Origin: Clostridiaceae bacterium
GTDB lineage: Bacteria; Bacillota_A; Clostridia; Clostridiales; Clostridiaceae
DNA: 38,663 nt
Reading direction: 5' to 3'
Assembly (NCBI GenBank): GCA_029256485.1
Contig: JAQSXU010000025.1
Location: 1 to 38,663 of the forward strand
In this document: piece by piece, positions 7,932 to 15,493 of the stretch
How positions within the stretch are numbered: position 1 is the stretch's first letter
Layout of the letters: each line of letters begins with the position of its first letter
Translations under genes and position numbers: made by a program
The notes under the pieces: model-generated
The model's database searches: none
The model's input: the letters and a program-made list of their open reading frames with translations, nothing else
Told to the model about the DNA's origin: nothing

Positions 7932-8141
7932 TTATAGCTTTTGTACATTTACAGCCATAGGACCTTTTGGACCATCGGTGATGTCAAATGTTACACTTTC
8001 ACCTTCGCGTAGATCCTTGTCATTTCCCTTTTCTTTAACTTGTAAGTGATTTACAAAAACATCATTTCCTTGGTTACAGGATATAAATCCATAACCTCTT
8101 TTTTGATCATACCATTTAACTACACCGGTTATACTTGCCAA
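7932..8141 (-). CDS. Cold shock protein (CspA family RNA chaperone)
   Basis: A 69-residue single cold-shock domain. RNP1 is KRGYGFIS (residues 14-21) and RNP2 is DVFVNH (27-32); the final VNVQKL strand completes the five-stranded OB barrel. It binds single-stranded nucleic acid and melts RNA structures. A TAAGGAGGT ribosome site precedes the ATG. It is the second gene of a likely two-gene minus-strand unit after the Lys-rich microprotein at 8170-8286, 28 bases apart. The VNHLQVKEKGNDKDLREG loop is typical of clostridial paralogues. Confidence 0.95.
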   Translation of the reverse strand: MASITGVVKWYDQKRGYGFISCNQGNDVFVNHLQVKEKGNDKDLREGESVTFDITDGPKGPMAVNVQKL

Positions 8142-8169
8142 AATTAAACCTCCTTAAAAGAAATAACTG

Positions 8170-8286
8170 TTATTTATGTTTTTTATTTTTATTTTCTGTA
8201 TTATTATGTTTTTTCTTTCCATTATCCATTATTTCAGTGCCAGCTGCGGAAATTTGAGAATTAGTAGGCTTTCCCTTAATACTCAT
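8170..8286 (-). CDS. Lys/His/Asn-rich microprotein (38 aa)
   Basis: A 38-codon ORF on the minus strand has an AGAGGAGTG ribosome site 7 bases before its ATG. The product begins MSIKGKPTNSQ and ends in a Lys/His/Asn-rich tail (NKNKKHK). It is soluble and very basic, with no hydrophobic segment. It directly precedes the cold-shock gene in the same direction. In size, Lys-rich tail and strong ribosome site it resembles the ORFs at 1302-1379 and 9845-9949, though the bodies are not clearly alignable. Function unknown. Confidence 0.6.
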   Translation of the reverse strand: MSIKGKPTNSQISAAGTEIMDNGKKKHNNTENKNKKHK

Positions 8287-8356
8287 TTTGTTCACTCCTC
8301 TTCACTTCAATCTTCAAGTATAGTATTCTTATAAGGAAAAATATTATTCATTATTT

Positions 8357-8394
8357 TGTCGAATGTAACCTGGTAGCACCCGATGTTTGTCGGA
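8357..8394 (+). repeat. 31-nt palindromic repeat, copy b
   Basis: TGTCGAATGTAACC, then TGGTAGCACCCGATG, with TGTCGG starting the next 31-nt phase at 8388. The inner palindrome is imperfect (one mismatch, one wobble). It lies three bases from the stop of the minus-strand patatin gene. Confidence 0.85.
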
Positions 8395-8396
8395 TA

Positions 8397-9353
8397 CTAC
8401 TTCTCATTAAAAGGTATGCCATTGATCTTTGTTCTATCTTTTGTTTTATCCTTTGTTTTATCTTTAAATATACCTATAACATTTTCAGCAATATTTTTGC
8501 TTGTGTTCATTAGAATCTCACCAGGAAGTTTTTTTAATTTAAAATTATGAAATTCAAATATTGGCTCTAAAAGGTTCATTGTATCCTCATAGCCAATCCT
8601 TATGCGGTTACAAATGCCTTCATTTGAAAAATCAAGTATACCTGAAAAAACTCCACCTTGGTCTGAACTTGGACATATGCAAATTATTTTGGATTTTGGG
8701 AAACTGCTTCTGTCTATAACAAAATTTCTATCTAAATTAATAACAAATATCATGTCGAAACCTCTATCATACAAAGGCTTAATTGGTAAATTATCAAATA
8801 AACCTCCATCAACATATTTCACACTTTCTATTTCTTCACTTGGAAACACAGGAGGAATAGCTGAAGAAGCACATAATATTTTTTTTGCTGCCTCAACGGG
8901 ATATTCATTTAATTTAAAGTACTTACCACTTAAATCAGGAAGCTCAGCACAAGCAGCATAAATAGGTATTGAAGAGGAAAGTGCCTTATGAAGATTTAAG
9001 CTATCAAGTATGTCCATTAGTCCCTGCCTTGAAACATTACCCTGTTCTAATAACCCAGGCAAGTGCCTCTTAATAAAATTTATATTTTTAGTTCCCAAAA
9101 ATAATTTTATACCTTTGGCGAAAAGATCCACATTATCTGTTGGCAATGCTTTTTCCCTAGTAATTTCCATCCATATGCTTTCTGCTAAATTATAATCATT
9201 TAAAGCGAAAAGTGCTGCATTTAAGGCACCAATTGAAGTACCTGAAACACCCTGAATATACATATCTATTTTTAATTCTTTCAGTGCTTTCCATACACCA
9301 ATTTCGTAAGCGCCCTTGCAACCGCCGCCGCCTAAAACTAAACCAATTTTCAA
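8397..9353 (-). CDS. Patatin-like phospholipase (RssA/NTE family)
   Basis: A 318-residue serine lipid hydrolase of the bacterial patatin group. Features are the Gly-rich oxyanion loop GLVLGGGGCKG at the N-terminus (residues 4-14), the nucleophile elbow GTSIG near residue 40 with catalytic Ser, and DGG (in VDGGLFDNLP) supplying the catalytic Asp. The start is taken as TTG at 9353, with GGGGAG 9 bases upstream; the in-frame GTG at 9362 touches that ribosome site. No signal peptide is seen, so it acts at the cytoplasmic side. The C-terminus has a short KDKT/KDRT tandem repeat. The lipid substrate is unknown. Confidence 0.85.
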   Translation of the reverse strand: MKIGLVLGGGGCKGAYEIGVWKALKELKIDMYIQGVSGTSIGALNAALFALNDYNLAESIWMEITREKALPTDNVDLFAKGIKLFLGTKNINFIKRHLPGLLEQGNVSRQGLMDILDSLNLHKALSSSIPIYAACAELPDLSGKYFKLNEYPVEAAKKILCASSAIPPVFPSEEIESVKYVDGGLFDNLPIKPLYDRGFDMIFVINLDRNFVIDRSSFPKSKIICICPSSDQGGVFSGILDFSNEGICNRIRIGYEDTMNLLEPIFEFHNFKLKKLPGEILMNTSKNIAENVIGIFKDKTKDKTKDRTKINGIPFNEK

Positions 9354-9580
9354 AGAAATCACTCCCCTTTAATTAATTTTATCACAAAGTTGGTAAATAG
9401 CGTTAGGAATGCAAAAACCATTATAAACTTTAAAAAAATATTAATAATTTTAAACCTTTTTATTTATACTATCTATTAAGGTAAATAAATTAAAAGTAAA
9501 TTTGCTGGTTGAATCTTGCAATTGCCCACTAAAATAGTGATTTACAAGAAGTAATTGTATATTAATGAAAGGGGAATAAA

Positions 9581-9796
9581 ATGAAAAAAAGATTAACAGT
9601 TGACGGTATGACTAATGGACATTCAGTCACCCATATTAAAACAGCTTTACAGGGCATTAATGGAGTTAACAACGTAGATGTACATTTAAAATCCAATATT
9701 GTGATTGTAGATGGAACTGATTCAATTGAGGATAGTGAAATGAAGTCTGCCATTGAAAATGCAGGTTTCAATGTTTCAAAGATAGAAGAAGCTTAA
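9581..9796 (+). CDS. HMA-domain (CopZ-like) protein lacking the metal-binding cysteines
   Basis: A 71-residue protein that fits the beta-alpha-beta-beta-alpha-beta heavy-metal-associated fold along its length: LTVDGM at the start, a helix with ALQGINGV, strand NVDVHL, strand IVIVDG, helix MKSAIENAGF. In copper chaperones the loop after GM is T/S-C-x-x-C. Here it reads GMTNGHS, so both cysteines are replaced (Asn12, Ser15) while His14 remains. Copper(I) binding by the usual CxxC is therefore impossible. GAAAGGGG 8 bases before the ATG is a good ribosome site. The next gene is a Lys-rich microprotein 48 bases on, in the same direction. Confidence 0.8.
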   Translation: MKKRLTVDGMTNGHSVTHIKTALQGINGVNNVDVHLKSNIVIVDGTDSIEDSEMKSAIENAGFNVSKIEEA

Positions 9797-9844
9797 CTTA
9801 ACTTTTATAAAGAATAAAATTAATATTTAGGAGGAATTAGAAGT

Positions 9845-9949
9845 ATGAGTGAAAAACATGATCCATCTGTTGGAAGTAAACAGGAAAAGGAGAAGAAATT
9901 AAATAATAGTGGAACTAAACATAGTAAAAAGACACATAAAAAAGATTAA
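9845..9949 (+). CDS. Lys-rich microprotein (34 aa)
   Basis: A 34-codon ORF has a TAGGAGGAATT ribosome site 5 to 8 bases before its ATG. It begins MSEKHDPSVGSK and finishes with a KHSKKTHKKD tail: Lys/His/Ser-rich with no hydrophobic segment. It follows the cysteine-less HMA gene and is probably in the same transcript. It resembles the microproteins at 1302-1379 and 8170-8286 in size and tail. Function unknown. Confidence 0.6.
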   Translation: MSEKHDPSVGSKQEKEKKLNNSGTKHSKKTHKKD

Positions 9950-9995
9950 TTATATAAATACATGTACAGTAATGAGGTTAACCAAACATTAATTA

Positions 9996-10024
9996 TTGTA
10001 AAAGTAATATAATTGGGTTATAAT
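9996..10024 (+). promoter_or_regulatory. Promoter of the hflX leader
   Basis: TTGTAA (9996-10001) and a perfect TATAAT (10019-10024) are 17 bases apart. The start near 10031 gives a leader of about 320 bases before hflX. Confidence 0.7.
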
Positions 10025-10060
10025 GGAACTAATTTATAGGAACGGAGGGATCTTTTAAAA

Positions 10061-10099
10061 ATGTGGATTAAATTTCGATTTAAATCTTTATGCCGCTAA
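10061..10099 (+). CDS. Putative hflX leader peptide (12 aa, +x+ motif)
   Basis: ATG to TAA encodes MWIKFRFKSLCR. An AACGGAGGGA ribosome site lies about 10 bases upstream and about 10 bases after the predicted transcription start, which is the usual layout of antibiotic-sensing leader ORFs. Residues 4-8 (K-F-R-F-K) form two overlapping Arg/Lys-x-Arg/Lys motifs, the type known to stall macrolide-bound ribosomes. A small hairpin (CGCTA/TAGTG, 10094-10109) begins at the stop codon, and two terminator-like hairpins follow before hflX. The role is inferred. Confidence 0.6.
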   Translation: MWIKFRFKSLCR

Positions 10100-10122
10100 C
10101 TTAATAGTGCCTAATAACTCTG

Positions 10123-10166
10123 CCTTTGGGTGGAGTAGTCGAGATTGGTCCGCCTATTTTTAAAGG
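10123..10166 (+). promoter_or_regulatory. Leader hairpin with U-run, candidate attenuator
   Basis: GGGTGGA (10128-10134) pairs with TCCGCCT (10149-10155) over 7 bp including two G-T wobbles, followed by ATTTTT. Outer CCTTT (10123-10127) and AAAGG (10162-10166) can add five pairs. It could be a first terminator or part of an antiterminator switch in the hflX leader. Confidence 0.45.
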
Positions 10167-10194
10167 AAATTCTTTAAAATTTGTTATGTTATAG

Positions 10195-10234
10195 AAAAAG
10201 AGGGGAGAACAAATCTGCTCTTTTTTTGTTTTTT
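10195..10234 (+). terminator. Terminator in the hflX leader
   Basis: AAAAAGAG (10195-10202) pairs with CTCTTTTT (10218-10225), with a further AGA/TCT pairing across a small internal loop. A long T tract (TTTTTTTGTTTTTT) follows. It lies about 118 bases before the hflX start, between promoter and gene, so read-through must be regulated. Confidence 0.7.
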
Positions 10235-10351
10235 AAAAATAGAAATGCCATATTTAATTTAGATTATATCCACCTCTAAAAGCATCATGCATGGGGTTTA
10301 TACAGCGGCAGCGGTTAGGTTAATATTTATAATTATTGGAGGAAAATAGAT

Positions 10352-11617
10352 ATGGAAGAAAGAGCAATTTTAGTAGGAGCTAATGTTAATAATCATGAGG
10401 AATTTCAATATTTAATGGAGGAGTTAGGAAATTTATCTGCTGCTTGTAATATTGAAGTTGTTGGTGAGGTTACACAAAATGTCAATGAAGTAAATATTGG
10501 TTACTATATTGGTACAGGTAAAATTGAGGAAGTAAATCAGCTTGTGCAGGAAACAGGGGCCAATGTGGTGATTTCCAATGATGAATTAACACCAACTCAA
10601 ATTAGAAATTTAGAGGAAGAATTAAAGTGCAAAGTCATAGATAGAACAATTTTAATTTTAGATATCTTTGCACAAAGAGCTAAGTCCAGGGAAGCAAAGC
10701 TTCAAGTTGAAATAGCCCAATTGCAGTATACACTGCCGCGTTTAATTGGACTTCGTGAATCCCTGGGAAGACAGGGCGGCGGAGTTGGAACAAGAAATAA
10801 AGGAGCTGGGGAAAAAAAGCTGGAGCTTGATAGAAGAAAAATTGAAGAAAGAATAAGTATGTTAAACAAAGAGTTAGAAACTCTAGTGGTGAATCGTGAA
10901 ACTCAAAGAAACAAGCGTAAGAAAAATGAGATTCCCGTTGTTTCATTGGTGGGCTATACAAATGCGGGAAAATCAACCCTTATGAATGCTATGCTGGAAA
11001 GATATAATAAAGCTATAGATAAACAGGTATTTGTAAAGGATATGCTGTTTGCAACATTAGATACTTCTGTGAGAAGCATTCTGCTTCCTGATAATAAGCA
11101 GTTTTTATTAACGGATACAGTGGGGTTTGCCAGTAAATTACCCCACAACCTTATAAAAGCCTTTAGATCTACCCTTGAGGAAGCAGCAGAAGCGGATTTG
11201 CTGATTCATGTTATAGACTATTCTAATCCCAACTATGCAGAACAAATGCAGGTTACAAATGATGTTTTAAAGGAAATTGGAGCTGAGGATATTCCTGTAA
11301 TTTATGCCTATAATAAATCAGATTTAATAATAGAAGAACGTGCACATAAAGATAAAGATGACAATATTGTTTATATATCAGCTAAGATGAAAACTGGATT
11401 AGATGAGCTAATGGACATTATCGTTAATAAAATATTTAACAACTATATTAAATGTGAACTGCTTATACCATATGATAAGGGAAGTATAATCTCATATTTA
11501 AATGAAAATGCAAATATTATAAACAGAAGTTATGAAAGTTCAGGGACTAAAGTAGAACTAGAATGCAAAATAGCTGACTTTCAAAGGCTTAAAAACTATT
11601 CTATAAATAATATATAA
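10352..11617 (+). CDS. hflX: GTPase HflX (ribosome-splitting factor)
   Basis: A 421-residue HflX. The N-terminal domain (1-190) has the family GTGK and GRQGGGVGTRNKG segments (near 140-152) and a Lys/Glu-rich helical linker. The G domain has G1 GYTNAGKS (201-208), G3 DTVGF (255-259) and G4 NKSD (321-324). HflX binds 50S/70S and splits stalled ribosomes; in Listeria and mycobacteria it gives macrolide/lincosamide tolerance. TTGGAGGAAAATAG precedes the ATG. The long leader with a short stalling-type ORF and terminators suggests antibiotic-dependent attenuation. No hfq or miaA neighbour is present. Confidence 0.95.
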   Translation: MEERAILVGANVNNHEEFQYLMEELGNLSAACNIEVVGEVTQNVNEVNIGYYIGTGKIEEVNQLVQETGANVVISNDELTPTQIRNLEEELKCKVIDRTILILDIFAQRAKSREAKLQVEIAQLQYTLPRLIGLRESLGRQGGGVGTRNKGAGEKKLELDRRKIEERISMLNKELETLVVNRETQRNKRKKNEIPVVSLVGYTNAGKSTLMNAMLERYNKAIDKQVFVKDMLFATLDTSVRSILLPDNKQFLLTDTVGFASKLPHNLIKAFRSTLEEAAEADLLIHVIDYSNPNYAEQMQVTNDVLKEIGAEDIPVIYAYNKSDLIIEERAHKDKDDNIVYISAKMKTGLDELMDIIVNKIFNNYIKCELLIPYDKGSIISYLNENANIINRSYESSGTKVELECKIADFQRLKNYSINNI

Positions 11618-11621
11618 GCAG

Positions 11622-11665
11622 AAAGACTAGGTTTAGGATTTTAAAATTCATACCTAGTCTTTATT
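11622..11665. terminator. Bidirectional terminator between hflX and rpiR-type gene
   Basis: AAAGACTAGGT (11622-11632) pairs perfectly with ACCTAGTCTTT (11652-11662). It lies between convergent genes, with T-rich sequence on the plus side and AAAGA on the other. Confidence 0.75.
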
Positions 11666-11685
11666 TAATCACATAATAGTATAGG

Positions 11686-12537
11686 TTACTTAAATCTCTT
11701 TTTAGAAATCGCTTTTCTTGTATTTTCAAGGTATACCTTAATATCATCGAACATACAGCTTGAAGTTGATGTGAATAATATATCAATTACGTTTAGTAGA
11801 GCAATTCTGGAAGAAGTAGCACAACTTCTGCAATTAATTTCAGGAGATGAAACAAAAAGTTTAATATCACATAAATCACTGATTGTATTATGACCGAATT
11901 TTGTAATGCTTATGGTTGTAGCTCCCATGTCCTTTGCTGTTTTAATGGAATCATAGGTATCTCTTGTTTCACCTGAATATGAGATGGCGATTGCAACATC
12001 ACCTTCTTTTAAACTTGATGCAAATTGGGTTTGCAAATGAGTGTCTTGTGAAACTCTTATATTTTTATTTATTCGTGTAAATTTTTCAAATGCATCAAGG
12101 CAGACCACATAAGATGCACCAACTCCATAAAAATCAATCCGTTCAGTTTTAACTATAGCATTTATGGCTTTATTAACAGATTCTACAGATAAAAATTCCA
12201 TAGTATTATCTATAGACTTTTTGTTATTAAAACTAATATTTCTTATAATAGTAGAAATGCTGTCACCTGGCTTTATATCACTGTACATATCTTCTTCTTC
12301 TTTAAGGTCAACACTATCCTTGGCAATCATTATTCTAAAATCTTTATATCCTTTATAATGTAATCTTTTACATAGTCTAACCACAGCTGATTGTGAAGAC
12401 CCACTTTCTTCAGCAAGTTCTTTTATTGAAAGATCTGAAACCCTTTTAGGATTATTTAATATATAATCCGCAACTTTTTTTTCTGATAAATTTAAATGTT
12501 CAATTATTTCTTTAATACGATTCAAACTTTCTGGCAT
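11686..12537 (-). CDS. RpiR/MurR-family transcriptional regulator
   Basis: A 283-residue regulator. An N-terminal helix-turn-helix of the RpiR type (about residues 1-75, including [22 protein letters not shown] in the recognition region) is followed by a sugar-phosphate-isomerase (SIS) domain (about 110-250, with the [10 protein letters not shown] loop binding phosphosugars). The ATG at 12537 is chosen for its AGGAAGTGA ribosome site; an upstream in-frame TTG at 12561 would include that site. It diverges from the muropeptide operon, and a TGAAA-N5-TTTCA palindrome sits at the operon start. By analogy with MurR it probably represses in the absence of a phosphorylated amino sugar (inference). 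Confidence 0.85.
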   Translation of the reverse strand: MPESLNRIKEIIEHLNLSEKKVADYILNNPKRVSDLSIKELAEESGSSQSAVVRLCKRLHYKGYKDFRIMIAKDSVDLKEEEDMYSDIKPGDSISTIIRNISFNNKKSIDNTMEFLSVESVNKAINAIVKTERIDFYGVGASYVVCLDAFEKFTRINKNIRVSQDTHLQTQFASSLKEGDVAIAISYSGETRDTYDSIKTAKDMGATTISITKFGHNTISDLCDIKLFVSSPEINCRSCATSSRIALLNVIDILFTSTSSCMFDDIKVYLENTRKAISKKRFK

Positions 12538-12634
12538 TTTTACTTCACTTCCTAATTCCAATTATAGCAAATTAATTATACTATAATAATACTTTTTGCA
12601 ATTATTCAAAATAGTTATAATAATCACAAGATAC

Positions 12635-12663
12635 TTGACAATTTGTTTCATGGATGATATCAT
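12635..12663 (+). promoter_or_regulatory. Promoter of the muropeptide operon
   Basis: TTGACA (12635-12640) and TATCAT (12658-12663) have a 17-base spacer. The -10 lies inside the palindrome ATGATATCAT, which is flanked by TTTCATG and CATGAAA arms. Confidence 0.7.
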
Positions 12664-12668
12664 TTACA

Positions 12669-12683
12669 TGAAATAAAGTTTCA
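12669..12683 (+). promoter_or_regulatory. Palindromic operator candidate for the RpiR-type regulator
   Basis: TGAAATAAAGTTTCA is a perfect 5-5-5 inverted repeat covering the predicted transcription start, where a repressor would block initiation. The TGAAA-N5-TTTCA form fits operators described for RpiR-family regulators as I recall them. Confidence 0.55.
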
Positions 12684-12742
12684 AACATGTTAACCAGATG
12701 TCCTATTTTAATTTATGACTTTAATTTTGGGGAGGAAATGAA

Positions 12743-14449
12743 ATGAAAAGAAAAAGTCTTATTACTTTAGTAAGTACTACTGTGATTTTGCCTATGATTT
12801 TTACAGCATGTGGTAGCAAAAGTGCAAGCACAAAAAAAACTGAAACAAAAGTTTCCAGCGTGATTCAAACTACTAAAGCTTCAGATCCAAGCAAAAATCC
12901 AACAGCTGCGCAAAACAGAAAGGACACCTTAATTATTGGCAACGGTGTACCAGGGGGAAATTTCGTAAGCTATTATGCAGAAACTCTAACTGATGCATAT
13001 ATCAGTGATACAATTACAGACGGTTTAACTGATGTTGATGAAAATGGCAATCCAGCACCAGGAGTTGCAAAAAGCTGGGATATATCAAAAGATGGATTAA
13101 CTTATACCTTTCATATGAGAAACGATGTAAAAAACAGTGACGGAACTCCTGTTACAGCAGATGATGTTAAATTCACCCTAGAAGTAATAAATGATCCAAG
13201 CTTTTCAGGAGGAGTTGATCCATCAGCTATTGGCATTAAAGGATGGAAAGACTTCAAGGATGGAAAAACAAATGACCTTGAAGGGGTAAAGGTAATTGAC
13301 AAAAATACAGTATCAGTTACACTAGAAAAACCAAATTCATCATTTTTATATCTAGTTGGTACTGTTATTCTTCCAAAAGGCTACTATGGAAAAGATTATA
13401 CACCTGGTAATACAAAATCCATTGAAGCAAAACTTCAAAATCCTGTAGGATGTGGACCATATAAGATAACAAAATATATACCTGGACAAGAAGCGGATCT
13501 TACAGCGAATGAAAGTTACTGGAAGGGCGCTCCAAAGATTAAAAATTTAATATTTAAGGCTACAACAAATCAAAACAAAATGCAAAACTTGATTTCAGGA
13601 GCAACTGATGTAGATACATTTGACGCTACACCTGAAAATATTAGTCAGTTAAAGCAAGCAGGATTTTTAGATTTAACTACTTATCCTTCATCAAGTATTT
13701 TTTACTTGGGATTAAACTTAAAAGACCCTAAATTCAGTGATAAAAATGTTAGACAAGCACTTGCATATGGATTAAACAGGCAGCAGCTTATAAATACAAT
13801 ATACAAGGGAAATGCATTTCTTTGCAGTGAACCTCAATCAAAAGCTCATCCTTCATATGTTAATGATGTTAATGAATACAAATACAATGTGGAAAAAGCA
13901 AATCAATTGCTTGATGCAGCAGGATGGAAAAAGGGTTCGGATGGTATAAGGCAAAAAGATGGAGTTAAATTTGTAATGCATGTTAGAGCTAATTCAACTA
14001 ACGCAGCTTACCAGCTTGTAATACCAATCATGAAGGAAAATTACAAGGAACTAGGCATTGATGTAGTACCTGAATATATTGACTTAAATACACTACTTTC
14101 AAAACTAAAAACTAGGGACTTTGAAGCATATTTAATGGGAACTTCAATAGGCGCAGATGCAATTTCATCGAATTTAAGTGCAAACTTTAGAACAGGTGCA
14201 ACAAATAATTACAACGGATATTCAAATACTGAAGTTGACAATCTTATAGACCAGGCAGTAAAGGAAACAGATGCTTCTAAGAGAACTGCAATTGAACAAA
14301 AAGTGTACAAGATAATTAATGAAGACTTACCATTTATATTTACTTATCAGCCAGAAACTGTATGGGCATCAAATTCAAGGGTAACAGGTATAAAATTCTT
14401 ACCATATCAATATTACTCATATAGTGTTTATAAAGCAGAAATTAAATAA
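12743..14449 (+). CDS. oppA: Oligopeptide/muropeptide ABC transporter substrate-binding lipoprotein
   Basis: A 568-residue family-5 extracellular solute-binding protein. The N-terminus is a lipoprotein signal with lipobox FTAC, so Cys23 is lipidated and the protein is anchored outside the membrane. A low-complexity Ser/Thr/Lys linker follows, then the OppA body with the typical LTYTFHMRNDVKNSDGTPVTADDV block and VRQALAYGLNR. GGGGAGGAAATGAA precedes the ATG. It heads the operon with permeases, ATPases and peptidoglycan-recycling enzymes. That context predicts muropeptides or wall peptides as ligand rather than general oligopeptides. A strong stem-loop follows its stop. Confidence 0.85.
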   Translation: MKRKSLITLVSTTVILPMIFTACGSKSASTKKTETKVSSVIQTTKASDPSKNPTAAQNRKDTLIIGNGVPGGNFVSYYAETLTDAYISDTITDGLTDVDENGNPAPGVAKSWDISKDGLTYTFHMRNDVKNSDGTPVTADDVKFTLEVINDPSFSGGVDPSAIGIKGWKDFKDGKTNDLEGVKVIDKNTVSVTLEKPNSSFLYLVGTVILPKGYYGKDYTPGNTKSIEAKLQNPVGCGPYKITKYIPGQEADLTANESYWKGAPKIKNLIFKATTNQNKMQNLISGATDVDTFDATPENISQLKQAGFLDLTTYPSSSIFYLGLNLKDPKFSDKNVRQALAYGLNRQQLINTIYKGNAFLCSEPQSKAHPSYVNDVNEYKYNVEKANQLLDAAGWKKGSDGIRQKDGVKFVMHVRANSTNAAYQLVIPIMKENYKELGIDVVPEYIDLNTLLSKLKTRDFEAYLMGTSIGADAISSNLSANFRTGATNNYNGYSNTEVDNLIDQAVKETDASKRTAIEQKVYKIINEDLPFIFTYQPETVWASNSRVTGIKFLPYQYYSYSVYKAEIK

Positions 14450-14457
14450 CTTAATTT

Positions 14458-14490
14458 AAAGATATGACAGGCTATGCCTGTCATATCTTT
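14458..14490 (+). other. Stem-loop between oppA and oppB
   Basis: A perfect 15-bp stem (arms 14458-14472 and 14476-14490, loop TAT) ends in only TTT. It sits directly after the binding-protein gene and before the permease ribosome site. It probably stabilises the oppA mRNA or partly terminates transcription so that the binding protein is made in excess. Confidence 0.75.
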
Positions 14491-14505
14491 AGAAGGAGGA
14501 AAATA

Positions 14506-15474
14506 ATGTTACGATATATTGTAAAAAGGGTGCTCCAGATGATTCCTATATTGTTGGGAGTTTCTTTGATTATCTTTTTGATATTTTCTCTAGCACCTGG
14601 AGATATAGTAGATTCAATGAGCGCTGAAACTCATCTTACTGCACAGAGGGCAGCACAGTTGAGGCATCTTTATCATCTTGATCAGCCTAGACTTGTTAGG
14701 TATTTCTATTGGCTTAAAGATGCTTTGAGAGGTAACTTTGGAGACTCACTTCAGTATAGACAGCCTGTTAGTCATGTTATTGGAAGCTACATATGGAATT
14801 CATTTTATTTAGCCCTTGCTTCTTTTATAGCAACAATAATTATAGCTCTTCCACTTGGAATTATATCTGCAACAAAGCAATATTCTGCTTTTGATTCTAT
14901 TTGTACAGTAATTGCATTGATAGGTATATCACTACCTGCATTTTTTATGGGTCTGCTATTACTAAAATGGTTTGCAATAGACTTAGGTATATTTCCTGTC
15001 TCAGGAATGACAACCTCTGGAAGTAATTTGACAGGAATTCAAAAAATACCTGATGTACTGTATCATATGTTTCTTCCTTTTGTTGTTCTGACATTTGAAA
15101 ATGTAGCAAGTCTTATGAGATATGTAAGGACAAGCATGCTGGAGGTTGTAAGGCAGGATTATATAAGAACTGCAAGAGCCAAAGGATTAAAAGAAAAGGT
15201 TGTTATTTACAAACATGCACTTAGAAATGGACTTATTCCCGTTATAACAATAATTGGCATGTGGCTTCCGGCACTATTCAGCGGAGCAATAATAACGGAA
15301 CAAATTTTTGGCTGGCCCGGTATAGGAAGGATAACACTGGAAGCAGCCAACAACAGGGATTATCCGCTTCTTATGGGGTTTAATATGCTTGTTGCACTTC
15401 TTACTCTTCTTGGCAATTTACTTGCAGACATTACATATGCAGCTGTTGATCCTAGGATCAGAGTAGATGATTAA
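14506..15474 (+). CDS. oppB: ABC transporter permease OppB-like
   Basis: A 322-residue inner-membrane permease with six expected helices, the first at residues 9-30 (MIPILLGVSLIIFLIF). The cytoplasmic EAA-type coupling loop is visible as RTARAKGLKEKVVIYKHALRNG, and a C-terminal ITEQIFGWPGIG motif is typical of DppB/OppB. The ATG at 14506 is used because AGAAGGAGG precedes it; an in-frame ATG at 14464 lies inside the hairpin. It pairs with the OppC-like subunit to form the channel. The 3' end lies close to the oppC start. Confidence 0.85.
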   Translation: MLRYIVKRVLQMIPILLGVSLIIFLIFSLAPGDIVDSMSAETHLTAQRAAQLRHLYHLDQPRLVRYFYWLKDALRGNFGDSLQYRQPVSHVIGSYIWNSFYLALASFIATIIIALPLGIISATKQYSAFDSICTVIALIGISLPAFFMGLLLLKWFAIDLGIFPVSGMTTSGSNLTGIQKIPDVLYHMFLPFVVLTFENVASLMRYVRTSMLEVVRQDYIRTARAKGLKEKVVIYKHALRNGLIPVITIIGMWLPALFSGAIITEQIFGWPGIGRITLEAANNRDYPLLMGFNMLVALLTLLGNLLADITYAAVDPRIRVDD

Positions 15475-15493
15475 GAGAAGGATGGAGAGCGAA

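Noticed and set aside
8602..8961. Plus-strand open frame within the patatin gene
   Set aside because: The minus strand encodes all patatin catalytic motifs; the plus frame has no recognisable protein features.
10031..10234. Known riboswitch class in the hflX leader
   Set aside because: No conserved riboswitch core was recognised; the short ORF with a +x+ motif explains the layout better.
14464..14505. Upstream extension of the OppB-like permease
   Set aside because: The ATG at 14464 sits inside the stem-loop after oppA; a strong ribosome site precedes the ATG at 14506.
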